DNA of 64,000 bases from Rhizoctonia solani (GCF_016906535.1 NC_057385.1:744001-808000); one strand, 5' to 3'. Shown: positions 11,641 to 23,403, counted from the stretch's first letter. Numbers and translations are program-made. Notes: generated from the letters alone by a model not told the origin.

Positions 11641-12972
11641 ATGTCCTGTAATGCAGGCCATCCTGATGTAATTGGTATGTATAATGTGAGCGCGACAGCT
11701 GTTCCTTTAACCGACACGATCGAACATAACAGATCTTGGAACTCGACTCGCCATATACTCGTACGCGGGTTGTTCAGCAATCCTCGGTTTTCTGACCTTG
11801 TTGGGTACCGGCCAAAGGCGATACATACAAGAAGAAGAGGAAGCACAGGCTTATACTGACAAGGTTGTCAAACACATAAAAGATGTCAATTTTGCAGTGG
11901 CAACGTCAACACTAACTGGAATAGCGCTCATTATCGCTGCTCTCTTCCACCAGCATTATTTCCATACTTTAACCCTTTTTCACGCATATATCGTGCTCTT
12001 ACTGTTATGGGTGATTACTCTCACTGGGATGTGGTTTGTTATTCATGCATGGGTAAGCATGTGGCTGCAACTCTCCGTTCTTTGGATTACTTAAACTGGG
12101 TATTTATTATGTAGGTATTCGACATTCTGACGAGGGACAAACGACGAATGAATACGTTCGGATTCTGGAAGCGCATAGTATACCAGTCTAAATGGTTCAC
12201 TATCCAGTTTAGTCTAATGGGCGGTTACGGACTTTACGTCACAATTCGGCGTGGAGACTTTCAGCCATCAGACTGCGTCCCATGGGTCTTCAAACACCAA
12301 CTCTTGAGTGCTTTTGTGTACGGCTTCGCTGCGTTTCCCATCCTGAACTCGTGCATGCTTTTCATCATCACGAGCCTTTTGGTTTGGATTGTTAGCGTTG
12401 TCGTAGCTTTGTGCTCCTATAGAGGGTGGAGGGGACAAGTGAACCCCGTCGTATTCTGCTTCTTCTGGCTACTGGAGTACACCTTGATCATAGGAGGTAT
12501 AGTTCTCACCATCGAGCTGCAGCTGAGGGAAATCACAGAGGAAGAGTCTTTACCTTCACCCTTTGGGAGCACCTTGGCAATTGCTCTCGTTATAGTTCCA
12601 TTGCAACTCGTATTAGAAAGAATTTGGCAAATGGTCTCGCATGATTACGAGACATCGCTAAGGCAAAACCGTCATTCTGGGATCGGGACGAATGAATCAC
12701 AGCCATTCAGTAAGTAAAATTGTTGCATATGTGATAGGTGAGACTAACTCTACCCTAGTGCATGGCCAAGAATCAAATAGTGGAATAACGACAACTAGGT
12801 ACACTCGTAAGTAATTACTAGACAAATACCGTAGGTTAGCTGCCTCACACAAGCGTACTGCTACTGTCGCAGACAACCAAAGGGTATCTTCAGGAAGCTA
12901 CAATAGCTATGGAAGCAGGCCACCTCCCTGTACGTTCATATGGCCTCGCACCCTCCTTAATACTAACCAGAA
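11641..12972 (+). CDS. Multi-pass membrane protein, tandem family member B
   Basis: Exons 11641-11674, 11733-12052, 12115-12709 and 12759-12806, plus one or two small 3' exons, encode a protein of about 350 residues. It starts MSCNAGHPDVIDLGTRLAIY. It matches member C almost block by block: SYAGCSAILGFLTLLG, then EAQAYTDKVVKHIKDVN, then LFHAYIVLLLLWVITLTGMW, then FWKRIVYQSKWFTIQF, then NSCMLFIITSLLVWIVSVVV, then FCFFWLLEYTLIIGG and FGSTLAIALVIVPLQLVLER. About seven membrane segments are expected. The loops between segments hold conserved RRGDF/SDCVP and WRGQVNP motifs shared with C. After the membrane part a short polar tail (SSGSYNSYGSRPPP) follows. The last acceptor is ambiguous: one choice stops at 12972, another runs to 13056. 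Function unknown. Confidence 0.8.
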
Positions 12973-13056
12973 GATAGATCATCGATGAACAAATGGGCGA
13001 TCGTTTTAGCGGAGATCTATGGACTTTATGAATTTGAAACCGTTTATGTGGGATGA

Positions 13057-13869
13057 GGTTAACGTTATGTCCACACACACGATTGATTGTTCTAAACGTG
13101 GATGGAAGCCAACATTAGCTTCTTTTGGACTGTCTGGAGTACAGCAGCGATTATTTAATCTGATCATAGATCATTTCCATAAAGGAAGTTAACCACCAGT
13201 GAGATGTCCTGATCTACCTTGCATACTCGTTGGCGCTCCAGAGAGCTCCACTCCACAATGATCTCGAAGGGACTCTTTTGATGCGGCTTCAATCCCATCC
13301 TCATGGCATACCAGTAATAATATTCGTGAGCTAAGTAAATAACTTAGTAGTCGCCTCTGATTGAGGTTTGCTCTTTTTCAAGACTGCAGGATGACAATTT
13401 GCCGGTCCTCAAATGTGGTTGCTACTTGGCTTGGGCCAGAGTATAAATGAAACATAACTAGATTGCGCAAGCATGTATAGCTATATCTAACAACCCCTGG
13501 AGCTCTGGAGTCTCCTTTTCAATAAGTACAATCATAGTTACCCCGGCTACGATCATTCATCCAACTACCAAGGGCCTTAATTATGAAGCCACTCTTATTC
13601 GTAACGGCCCAATTTAATATATATGCATATTATGAATTCGAAATGGTGTACCCAACTCAGATAAATATAATCCACAAAATGCCAATAACTCGTCCACTGT
13701 TTTCCGTCTCGTTACGCACTGCCCGTTTTTACACCGACTTTCACCCCTCAATTAATAGCACATTGATATTAAGCTAGCATGCATGTGCGTAGTACAGCTT
13801 ATAATTAGTATGTCTGATCATTACACCAATGGCCTGGTCTACCATTTACCGTGCTAGTAGCATATAGCT
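13057..13869. other. Intergenic, AT-rich
   Basis: No supported gene. Short ORFs without recognisable features, lying between member B and the decayed fourth copy. Confidence 0.35.
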
Positions 13870-14720
13870 GACGTCCCCAAGTCTGTAACCACGGACATCT
13901 CGGAGCGCTGGTTGTTCAGTAATTCTTGACTCGCCAATTTTATTGAGTCTCGCGCTCTTGATAAAGGCGGTACACACTGCCAGTGAAGATTTACGCCGAA
14001 AGGACTTTTAGCCATATATATTAAATCGACTTGGCTGTGGTGGCCTCGGCGGCGCTTGTACTTCTTTTTCCCCCGACTCCAGACCGTTTGCCCCTTTCAT
14101 AAGTGTATTAATGGGTACGCATGTATTGAATTTAAACGCTGTATCGCAATTATATGGCTTCAACTTATCCATGGCTCACATGGTGAATGCAACAATACAA
14201 ATTACCAACCCGAAGAGCCATACTGGAGGCATATGGGGTCACATCAGCAGTCGCCCTGAGACTTTTGTCAAGATACACTCTTCAGCCAAGCGGATAATTA
14301 AACTTATGTAGGCGACTGCAGAACTTACAACTCCATTCTTCACGGAGATCTCCAGTTCCTCTCCAAGCCCATCTCAGAAACATTCAAATACCCCAGACTA
14401 TTCAGCTTTGCCATGGTTCTAGCCCTCAACATGTGTATCCTTTCTAATCTTACCAACATCCTGGTCTAGATCATCGCTGTGGTTGTGATCGCGTGCTCAC
14501 GTAGAGTGGAGCGTTCAAGTGGATTTGCTCATGCCCCAGTTCTAATTCTTGTGGCCGCCAGATTATTTCTCATCACAGGGAGCGAGTCTCCCTGCTGAGA
14601 TGCAGGTACACGTGCGGGAAAACGCAGAAAAAGAGAACGCCCTGTCACCATATGGGAGAGCTTCGGCTATTGTCCCTGTGATGATTTTATTTGAGTTCTG
14701 TGAGGAAGAGATCTTCGAAG
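13870..14720 (+). pseudogene. Decayed fourth copy of the membrane-protein family
   Basis: No long open frame survives, but translated pieces align in order with members B and C. Around 13905-13970 the DNA resembles the first membrane segment (the GGTTGTTCAGyAAT block is shared with B). From 14325 to 14460 the translation YNSILHGDLQFLSKPISETF then FSFAMVLALNMCILSNLTNI parallels YVTIRRGDFQPSDC and FAAFPILNSCMLFIITSLLV of B. An in-frame TAG follows, then IIAVVVIACSRR. Around 14600-14700, AEMQVHVRENAEKENALSPY then GRASAIVPVMILFEF matches IELQLREITEEESLPSPF and GSTLAIALVIVPLQL. Multiple stops and frame changes make it a pseudogene. The alignment is by eye; order and spacing of three separate blocks make chance unlikely. 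Confidence 0.7.
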
Positions 14721-15842
14721 ATTGTTGAACAACCAAGTGACGTAGCTAAATCCATGATATTGACCTGTCGCGCCCATCTACCGAATTGTGAAGTTTTACG
14801 AGTCACACAGGATTGCCAATACTTCTCAAGGGCATCACCGCAAACCCACCCGTGAGACAGCGAGCACAAGACATAATTATAAGTGCCCGCGCGGCAGGAG
14901 TACGCAAACATAGCTTGAGTTTCGTGGGTGGAGCGTCGCAAGCAAACCACGAGTGATTCAGGGAACGAGAGTAGCTACTGAAGTGGGCCCACCGACTTTT
15001 ATGTTTACGTGCATTCGCAGCTTAACGGACATCAGCTCAATAACAGAGCAGTAGAAGCCTGCACACAATCAATAGAGCGGCGATTGCTGTTAACAGCGTG
15101 GGTCTGAAACACTACTATATGCGTGATGGGGCCTGAATTATGTCCATATATGCAGATAGTGGCTTGTAAGCTTGGACAAAAGCCGATTTGGGCGTTGTTT
15201 AAAGTCTGTTTTGTTTTTGGTTATGCGGGCTTCGCACGGGACCTGAGCTTACCTCAGGGTGCTCTCGGGCTCGTTGTGAAAGGCAATCATTTGACTTTGT
15301 TGTAGATCCTTTCCAAATAGAAAGATAGCGATTGATGAAAGATTCTGGCTGCCTCGTGTAGCCAACAACTCAATGAAGCCACGCCGCGTATTAGTAAAAG
15401 ATATGTTGGCTTGGGATGATAAAATACCAACATCGCCCAAATTCAATAGACACAAACATACCCAACAAAGTCTAGTTCCCCTATCAGCACATCGCTCAAA
15501 TTCAAACTACGCATACAATCTTCCTCGAGGAAGTCTAGGTTATGAACATGCCGCAAACATGCATGCTATATAGGTCTAATCGATTGTCGCGTATCCATTC
15601 CTCTCTATCCACTGTACCATGCAAATGTACTCAACTTGAAGAATTCGAATCATTGAACAGACTTGCTGAAACACTCATTATCTTTATCCAACTTTACGAA
15701 CATTCATACATTTTCCATCTGCATCAAAGTCATTAACAACTCCCTAGATTTATCTTGAATTTTCATCGTAAGTCACTTGTTTCATCTTGAGGAAGTGGAG
15801 GATAGTGGAGCACCATGGGCTAACATACATGCCTCCACCCAG
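14721..15842. other. Intergenic, with a short direct repeat
   Basis: No gene recognised. Near 15430 and 15488 a 17-base word, ACATCGCyCAAATTCAA, occurs twice in direct orientation about 60 bases apart. The last few hundred bases are presumably the promoter and leader of member C. Confidence 0.35.
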
Positions 15843-17692
15843 ATGTCCGATACTTGCAAAGCTGCAAACCCCGACGTTATTGGTATGACTATCTCATACT
15901 ACAAGTCGAATCAACTTCATCTAATGCCCTCTTACTTATGTAGACCTAGGCGCTCGAGTCGCCATCTATTCATATGCAGGGTGTTCCGCTCTGCTAGGTT
16001 TCTTGACTCTTATAGGCGCGAGCCAACGACGCCACATTATGGCCGAGGAAGATCAAGAAACATATACTGAAAAGGTTATTAAACATATCAACGAAGTCAA
16101 CGAAGCTGTGGCTACATCAACACTCACTGGAATGGCACTCATTATCGCAGCATTGGTCCACCAACATTTATTTCATGGTCTCACACTCTTTCACGCTTAT
16201 ATTGTTTTGTGTTTGTTGTGGGTTGTTACACTCACGGGAATGTGGTTCATTATTCATGCTTGGGTAAGTTTCGGACCAGTTTCTTGATTGACCCGTTTTA
16301 ACATGCGAAATAGGTATTCGATATTCTTCGGGCGAGGAAAAGGCGCATGGCCACTTTCTCGTTTTGGAAACGAATCATCGTCCAGTCCAAGTGGTTCACC
16401 CTTCAGTTCTGTGCTACTGGCGCCTATGGGCTCTATGTTACTACCCGACGCTCAGACTTTCTTCCGCCTGATTGTGTCCCTGGCGTGTTCTCGGACCAAG
16501 TATGGAGTATCTTCCTCTACAGCTTCGCGGCAATTCCAGTCCTGAATTCATGCATGCTCTTCGCTATTACCAGTGTCTTCGTCTGGCTTGCCTCGGTCCT
16601 AGTCACGATGTGCACCCGTAAGGGATGGAAGGGCGCCGTGGATCCCATCGTTTTCTGTATCTTTTGGCTACTGGAGTATATCATGCTATCAGTGGCCTTG
16701 ATTGTCATGATCGAGATACAGCTCAAGGAGAACACGTTCAACGACGAAAATCAGTCCGCGTTTGGAAGTACCCTGGCTATGGCGTTGGTAATTGTTCCGC
16801 TCAAGGTTGTCGCAGTACGAATGTGGAAATTGTTGTATGGGGATGTTCCGCCCCCGCCCCCGACGCCTGCTCCGCCAAAGCACCTGGTGTTGATCCCGGC
16901 CCAGTCTGACGTCTGTGAGTATTTGGTATTATTATTGATGTATAGAGTATGGCTATCTTACCAATGTACGACAGCTCACCCGCCCAGGACGTACAACCCA
17001 AGAAACTACCCAAAGAATTACTCGAGGAACTACCCAAGCGATTATTCCAACGACTACTCCAATGACTACCCAAACGATTACTCCAAGGAATATTCAAGGG
17101 ACTATCCAAAGGAGTATCCCAAGGAGTACGCCAAAGAGTATTCCAAAGAGTATTCCAAAGACCACCCGAGAGACTATTCGCACAGCCGCTCAAAGGATCG
17201 TTCAAAGGATCGATCGAGGGACCGTTCGAAAGATATGCCCAAATCACCCACGACACCTCCTCCTCCTTCTTCCCCCATACCTACGAGACCACCTATCACA
17301 AAGCCTCCGTCTTTCACCAACCCGCCTTCCACCCCAACAAAGCGCCCTGCCACGCCCGTAAAGTCTTCTGCACATGGGCACCCTTCCTCGCCCACAAAGC
17401 CACCCTCAAAGCCACCTTCGAGAGATTACTTGAAAGCCTACTCAAGGGATCCTTCGAGAATTTCGTCCAAGGAGTCCAAGGAGTCCCTTAGGCCGTGTCG
17501 TCAGAAAGAGCCCTCGAAAATTCCTTCCAAGGAGTCTCTGAGGCCTCCACAATATTACCCGAGAGATGTTATCAAGTCGCCTTCGAAGGAATCATTGAGA
17601 GAAGCTCGTCATAAGGAAAGGTACCTTAATGGTAAGTAAACCCTATGTAAGTCGATACTATACTAATCGAGGTGCACATAGCCCAAGTCTAG
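15843..17692 (+). CDS. Multi-pass membrane protein C with a repeat-rich tail
   Basis: Five exons (15843-15882, 15944-16263, 16314-16914, 16975-17631, 17682-17692) give an exact 542-residue reading. Residues 1 to about 320 are the same membrane module as member B: MSDTCKAANPDVIDLGARVA, LFHAYIVLCLLWVVTLTGMW, FWKRIIVQSKWFTLQF, NSCMLFAITSVFVWLASVLV, FCIFWLLEYIMLSVALIVMI and FGSTLAMALVIVPLKVV. Exon 2 is the same length as in B (320 bases). What follows is unique to C: a proline run (PPPPPTPAPP), a tyrosine-rich array of four-residue units (YSNDYPNDYSKEYSRDYPKE), a basic SKDRSKDRSRDRSKD stretch, a Pro/Thr-rich spacer and four SKESLR motifs. The tail is hydrophilic and probably cytoplasmic and disordered. 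The fourth intron has no in-frame stop. Function unknown. Confidence 0.82.
17030..17220 (+). repeat. 12-base coding minisatellite (x-K/N/R-D/E-Y units)
   Basis: Imperfect 12-base units of the kind GACTACTCCAAs are repeated about a dozen times in the exon of member C and translate to tetrapeptides ending in Tyr. They are followed by a second array of Ser-Lys-Asp-Arg units. Third-base differences between units show that they are not very recent, or are under protein-level constraint. Confidence 0.8.
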
Positions 17693-17978
17693 ACTCTTGC
17701 TCACGAATGGACATATCCTTTTCGTTCGAAATCGACTGAATTAACTAAAATTGCAAGTGAAATGAATGACCATGAATGAATAAATGATCAATTTAGTTCA
17801 ATTACCTTGTATATGTTTCGAGTTTGATACTTGGACAACGACTAGCTGGTTTATCTAAGTCTCCATATGTACCACATTCCGTGCTGGGTTGTACAATATA
17901 TGTTATCTACTTGGGGTCCTTTGAAGTCGTCAGTTGTCCGGGTCGCAAAGTCAGATAGATATTCTACAAACTAAGCGC

Positions 17979-17986
17979 TATAAATA
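17979..17986 (+). promoter_or_regulatory. TATA box of the ATP synthase subunit h gene
   Basis: TATAAATA about 105 bases upstream of the ATG at 18091. Good match and good spacing for a fungal nuclear gene with a short leader. Confidence 0.5.
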
Positions 17987-18090
17987 CAGGACCAAACAAA
18001 GATCACGCCCCCGAAAGATATTCCCCTACCAAGATCCCGACAACGACTTGTAGACCGATTCATCTCTCAACCTAGATCCAATAGTCAAAT

Positions 18091-18671
18091 ATGTCTAGCA
18101 TCGCTCGCCAAAGCTTCATGGCTGTAAGTGTGGGGCCCAAACACGAAAGCGATATGGATTATTGAGTGTGGGATTTTTTAACTTTCCAGTGCCGCCGTGC
18201 GCGATTCTCTACTAGCGCTGTTACACGAAAGGGTAAGTCTCGTTAATTTGGAGATAAATAATATTTTAATTTACATGTTTGTCCTCGCTTATAGACTTGG
18301 TGCAAGATCTATACCTTAGGGAGCTCAAGGCTTACAAGGCACCCGTCAAGGTATGCGCGAATTGTTTAACATCGTCTCTATATCATCAAGTAAATTTCCA
18401 CATGCTTACACTCGGTACCTCTACGCAGGCTAAAGATGCTCACGTTGGAGTTGTCAAGTCCTACACGGCCCCCTCAGCCCCAACCGCTCCCTCGGCCCCC
18501 ACCGACCTTGCCTCGGAGCTCTCCCGGTACGATGAAACAGAACCCACTCTTGCCGATGCTCCCGCCGCTTCTCCTTCCATTGCCGCACAGGCTCAGGGCG
18601 ACGTCGGATCGGCAGATGCATTCTTGTCTTTCTTGGAGCAGGATGTTCCCAAGACCGAGGCCCACCACTAA
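18091..18671 (+). CDS. ATP14: Mitochondrial ATP synthase subunit h
   Basis: Four exons (18091-18123, 18190-18232, 18295-18350, 18429-18671) give 124 residues, the usual length of the subunit h precursor. The N-terminus MSSIARQSFMACRRARFSTS is a typical arginine/serine mitochondrial presequence. The mature part begins KDLVQDLYLRELKAYKAPVK, the hallmark of fungal subunit h (yeast Atp14, related to animal F6), and continues AKDAHVGVVKSY. The C-terminal half is Pro/Ala/Ser-rich and acidic (SAPTAPSAPTDLASELSRYD). The protein belongs to the peripheral stalk of the F1Fo ATP synthase on the inner mitochondrial membrane. A TATA box lies about 105 bases upstream. RRP46 follows on the same strand after 194 bases. 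Introns are short and have standard ends. Confidence 0.85.
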
Positions 18672-18865
18672 AATGTTAGATGTCGGGTGTTAAAATACAC
18701 ACGCAGGGAGAAGTAATGAACTATTGATTGTCGGATGGGCTTGTCCATCGTAATTCTGTCCGCATATACAAAACATGAGAGTCGGCCTGAGTCGGGTGCA
18801 ATCGGATTTGGATTTGATTACATAAGCACTCACCGGAAGCTCAAAATCCAACTGAATTTCTTGAG

Positions 18866-19748
18866 ATGTCTCGACCAGACGGACGCGCAAATGATCAACT
18901 CAGAAGGATAGAAATTGAGCTCGGTGGACTTGCTCGTGTAGATGGAAGCGCACGTTTCAGCTTTGGTATGTTTAACCAATTACGGGGATAGCCCAGAATT
19001 AACTAAATGCACACACATTTGAGCAGGTAATTGCAGAGCACTCGCCTCGGTGACAGGCCCAATCGAAGTTCGACAACTGATCGAATTGCCTGATCGTGCA
19101 ACATTTGAAGTGACCGTTAGACCTGTTGCTGGCGTACCTGGTACGTTTAGCCCTTTCGTACTCCGTTGTCTATTGACGTTCAACCACAACATATCTCTGT
19201 AGCCACCCCCGAGAAAGCCCTTGCTAAACACGTTCATGATGTCTTTCGTCCCACGCTACTCCTAACTCAACACCCCCGATCGCTCATTCAATTAACAATC
19301 CTCTCGCTTTCTCCTGCATCATCGAGCCCAAGCTATGCTGCAACGCACATCAACGCTGCAACTCTTGCCTTGTTGAACGCAGCAAGCGTACCCATGAAGG
19401 GCGTGGTGTGTGCCGTAGTCGTTGGGATATCAAAAACTGGAGACGTGGTATTGGACCCTGCTGACGATGGAGAATGCATTCGCGCTGGATGTTTTGCCCT
19501 TTTCTTTTCGGGAGCTGAGGCGCCCGAAGGAGATATTGTTTGGGCTGATTGGAGAGGTGCGACTTCGAAAGAAGAGGCAAGTGTACTCGTACCTAGGATA
19601 ACATATGTACTGACGTATAATTTATATAACTTTACAGTATGAAAGTGCTGTAAGACTAGCTCGAACTGGAGCCAAGCAGGTTCTTGTCTCGATTCAAAGC
19701 TCGTTGCTCCGTCGAGGGAAAAGTGACTCTCAAATGGACTTGTCCTAG
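18866..19748 (+). CDS. RRP46: Exosome core subunit RRP46 (RNase PH fold)
   Basis: Four exons (18866-18965, 19027-19140, 19203-19576, 19638-19748) give 232 residues, normal for Rrp46/EXOSC5. The protein opens with MSRPDGRANDQLRRIEIELG then GLARVDGSARFSFG, the RNase PH signature of this subunit. It continues with CRALASVTGPIEVRQ and, later, ALLNAASVPMKGVVCAVVVG, the typical second half of the fold. Rrp46 is one of six RNase PH-like proteins in the ring of the nuclear and cytoplasmic RNA exosome and is expected to be non-catalytic in fungi. The last intron appears to use a GC donor (GAG|GCAAGT); an alternative GT donor six bases downstream would add Ala-Ser. Convergent with SNF7, whose stop lies 125 bases away. 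Confidence 0.88.
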
Positions 19749-19873
19749 TGTCGAATATAGCTAAAATTCACAAATCAAACCCCGTTATCTGGCCTAGATA
19801 TACTTAGTTACATTACAACAAATAACAGGAAAAAGGGATTAAAACATCTCATCTCAACATCAGCATAGGGTGA

Positions 19874-20868
19874 TTACATTGCAAGAGCGGCCTGTAACTC
19901 TCTCAATTCGCGTTCCTCTGCATCTTCCTCCTCTGCTTTGGACCGCCCTGCAGAAACCGTGCTTGGACCAGCCGTAACGGCTGGTGTGTGCAACGGCGCG
20001 CGGTCCGCACCCATAAGTCGATCGTTGAGTTCCTCCTGCTCGAGTTCGGCCAACTGGTCCTTGAGCTCGTCCTGTGATGACGTCAGTTACAGTCACGGCC
20101 TAGTGTGTTGATGGACATACCTCGTCGATATCGACACCCATGTTGAGAGGATTGGAGATGGCCTCGGAGATTTCGTTGGTAAGCTCCATCTGCTCGCGGA
20201 CCTTGTCCATCGTTGCATCTACCACGTCTATTGTACTGTACAAGCCGTACTTGTGAGTGACAGGATACAGACATGTTGTGAGATAAGCTTACAGATTTCC
20301 GTGTATATCGCGCAATGCCTGTGCTCCTTGCTTCATTGCAGCCATAGTCTCCGCATTCAAGTTAGCATTCTCAATCGCGTTCAACTAGACACACGGGTAA
20401 GTGATGTCCCTGTGCTGATCCCGATCGTGGGGAAATCACAACTTGCCTGTGTTTCTAGTGTCATTCGCTGTCCGTACAGTTTCTCAAGCTCAGTCTCGTA
20501 TGTCTTCTTTCGTCGTAATGCAGCAGTTGCAGCTATAAATATTGTATAATTTAAATTAGCCAAGTTTTGCCTTTAAATCCATACGTCCGGAAAGGAGAGA
20601 CGTGGCCACCGCAGCCAATTCGGCTCGAACATGGCACGATTATGGGTACACGAATGACCAATGTAAAAATGGAATTGAGCCTCGACTTACCGGTCTTGTT
20701 ACTAACTGCATTAGCCTTTGCCTTCTTTAGCTCCTCCTCGATCTTACGCTGCAGGTTCTCCTCCTTCTTATCGAGAACCGCCAAGTGTTGTCGGGTGTTG
20801 ACAATAGCATCTCTCGCTGTCTGGCGTGTATCTTTCTTGCCCGTGAAATACGACAACCATCCTGACAT
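19874..20868 (-). CDS. SNF7: ESCRT-III subunit SNF7 (VPS32/CHMP4)
   Basis: Minus strand, exons 20868-20691, 20532-20447, 20384-20293, 20235-20121 and 20071-19874, giving 222 residues, normal for Snf7. The start MSGWLSYFTGKKDTRQTARD and the basic helical KKEENLQRKIEEELKKAKAN match the family. Then AALRRKKTYETELEKLYGQR, LNAIENANLNAETMAAMKQG, TIDVVDATMDKVREQMEL and an acidic C-terminal ELEQEELNDRLMG helix follow. Snf7 polymerises on endosomal membranes to drive inward budding and scission. The second intron has a GC donor (CAG|GCAAGT, 20446) and its acceptor joins ETQ to LNAIEN exactly as the family requires. Head-to-tail with the SLC41-like gene upstream. Confidence 0.92.
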
Positions 20869-21173
20869 CTTGGGCTAGGCTGTTGCGGGGGCGATAAAGA
20901 TAGGATGAGGCGTTTGTGCGAAAGCAATTAAATATCTAAAGGCGCAGGAATAAATGCTAATGAAAGGCCCAAGAACGACTAGGCGAGCGTGAACGTCCTG
21001 AGCTGGTCGAATTGGGTCGGTGGTGGCTTAGGACAGCTGATTGTGCGGGATTCGGTCACAGGAGTGGCTGGCGCTTGACTATTGTGGTGTATTTGCCCGT
21101 CGGAGCTAAATGAGGGAACCTCAACACAATCTAATTCTACTAGTACACGGAGTCCATAAACAGGGTCCAATAT

Positions 21174-23135
21174 CTAGGTACCACGAATTTTTACATCGTT
21201 CCCGAATAAACTGGCCAATTCATAACATGCGACCAGGAAAAGTTGCCCTATCAGATCTACCAGCGCGCTGTGGACTGGGAGGCAATAGGCGTCTGGGTCA
21301 AATCCATGCCGCCAGAACAAGTGTGTGAGGTAATATGCTAGTCCGAGAGCTGCACTAACCTACCGACTCGCAAATAGGTTAATAGAGTTAACCAAAAGGG
21401 AAGATTTTCTTTACTTACGGTAATACCAAAAATCGCAACAAACAACCCCACAAATCCAAATGGGAGGGGTAGCCACCCAGCACCCCAGACAAACAGTAAA
21501 TACGATATTAACACAGGAAATCCAACAGCAAACAACGTGAGCGAAACCAGTTTGGGATTTCCTTGGTCTGAGGATTTCTTGTTCGGATTGCTCTCGCCCT
21601 GGTGCAGTTCGGTGCTTAGTCGACTTACGAATACTGCACCCACGCTACCCGGAAGGCTGGTCATGACGACAGCAAGCATACCAAAACCACGGTATCTGCC
21701 AACATACCAGTCGAGCACGATCCCCGTGCCTGATTCGATGGCCATGGCTACCAATAGTGGCGTCCACCCCTCACGAATCAACGGGCGAGAGAATGTGAGG
21801 CGCCGGCAGAGTTGAAATATGAATGGGATTGAGAGGGCCAACCCCATAGTAATTAGAAAAGGTAGAAACGGGAAATGGCCAATTGCGGGTTGGGTATCTC
21901 GGATTAGGAGCAAGGACGAAGTTGTATTCTGAGGAGCAGCCAGTACTGGATCTTGAGGTCGTCCAGAGGTATAGAAAAATAAAGTTGAGGTAAGAGCTGT
22001 AAGTGTAAGAGTAACCAGGTCTCCCAGACACGATGCGAGTGGTGGGGCAATGTTGTCTAGCATACGGAACAGTGGGTTAGAAGATTAGCCTTGAACCAGG
22101 CACTAGAATCAGTCATACCTGGATCGAGTTTAAATCGTCGACATAAAAGGACAGTTGAACACATAAACGACCCGAGTATTAAACCAGAAAGGCAGGCAGA
22201 CGACATAGCGGTAGACAGAACAATAATAAATCTATGCAGCAAACATATATCAGTTCGTATTTTGAGAACTCGACCACCATCGTACTTACTCTCTCCACCC
22301 AGATTTTGTGCCCTCGTCCTTGATTTTCGGTACTTTATGTGGCGCTTGCTTAACCAGCTCTCGGGCAACTTTGCCCAGATGCCATCTCATAGTCACGTTT
22401 CCATCCACACCAACCTTCTCTCCAGTACTTCCACCAGCGACAGCAGTTTCCGGAAGTGCCAGCCCTAGAAGAAACGATACAATTGCAGCCAGTGCGCTCA
22501 CACACAAGGCTTGCAATTGTAATAATGATAAACTCCCACCGATCAATGCTCGTCGACTCGACCGCCGATCGAGGACGCCAATATGAGAAGCCGTCGCCAG
22601 CCGAGCGGAAAGGACAAGCTCAAGATTCCCTTTCAAGTTATTCAGCATAGGAATAAGAATGAATAATTCATCCACGGATCGCATGGGCTTCCAATGCTAA
22701 TGGAAACAGGGATGTGAGTGATACTTACGGTATTTTCTAGCGATGTTAACTCACCGTTACGCGCTGAAGTAGTGCTCCTGTAAACATCATGCCGAGAATC
22801 GTGAGGAAGAGCGTGGGAGCTGTCTTGTCTGTATCTCAATCATAGTTGGAGAGTGAAGGAGTAATGGCATACAGTACCTCGGTAATTATGCCTTTAATTA
22901 CTTGGCTTGCTCCCTCTGGTGGATCAGGAGCGCCTAACGAATTTGACCTTGAATGCCCCCCGAGCAACGCCGCATTGGCACCTTCTCCTTCGTTCCCGTC
23001 GTCACTAGCCTCGTCATCGCTTGCATGGCGCTCGTGCATCGATATTTTGGATACGTGTGCATCATAGTTTTCGTAAAATCCATTGCCGTTGACAGGGGCG
23101 AGAGATGACAGCTCGTGTGTCTCTAAAGGAGCCAT
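21174..23135 (-). CDS. SLC41/MgtE-type divalent cation transporter
   Basis: Minus strand, several exons, about 520 residues. The N-terminal 90 residues are acidic and Ser-rich (HERHASDDEASDDGNEGEG), then membrane segments begin. The first MgtE-like repeat carries PMLNNLKGNLELVLSARLAT, then SRRALIGGSLSLLQLQALCV. The second carries GFGMLAVVMTSLPGSVGAVF followed by VSRLST. These are the paired motifs of SLC41 proteins, which carry Mg2+ and related cations across membranes. The last exon reads YYLTHLFWRHGFDPDAYCLP then HSALVDLIGQLFLVACYEL, the usual end of the family; the stop is TAG at 21174. The final intron is best read as GTATTA..GTGCAG, giving AIFALGLAYYLTH. The start MAPLETHELSS at 23135 faces the RPA34 gene across 268 bases. 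Which membrane it occupies cannot be told. Confidence 0.82.
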
Positions 23136-23403
23136 TATATGTGAGGTCCGGCCTAGATTCTCCGATCGTATAAAGTTGTAAAAAGTTGTAATTTTTGGTA
23201 AAATTGAATCAGGTGATGAAACAATACATCCGGAGTCTTTGGGCAATACTCGATAGTTGAGGGAAAGTTCAAGAGCAAAGAAAAGCCAAGCACAAGGCAC
23301 ACATGTGACGCTGAGCACAGCCACAAGGGTCTATTAACGGAGATTTAGATTTAGTGAAGTTTACTCCAGTCGATCATCCTTCCAAGTCCAGTACTCCACC
23401 GCC

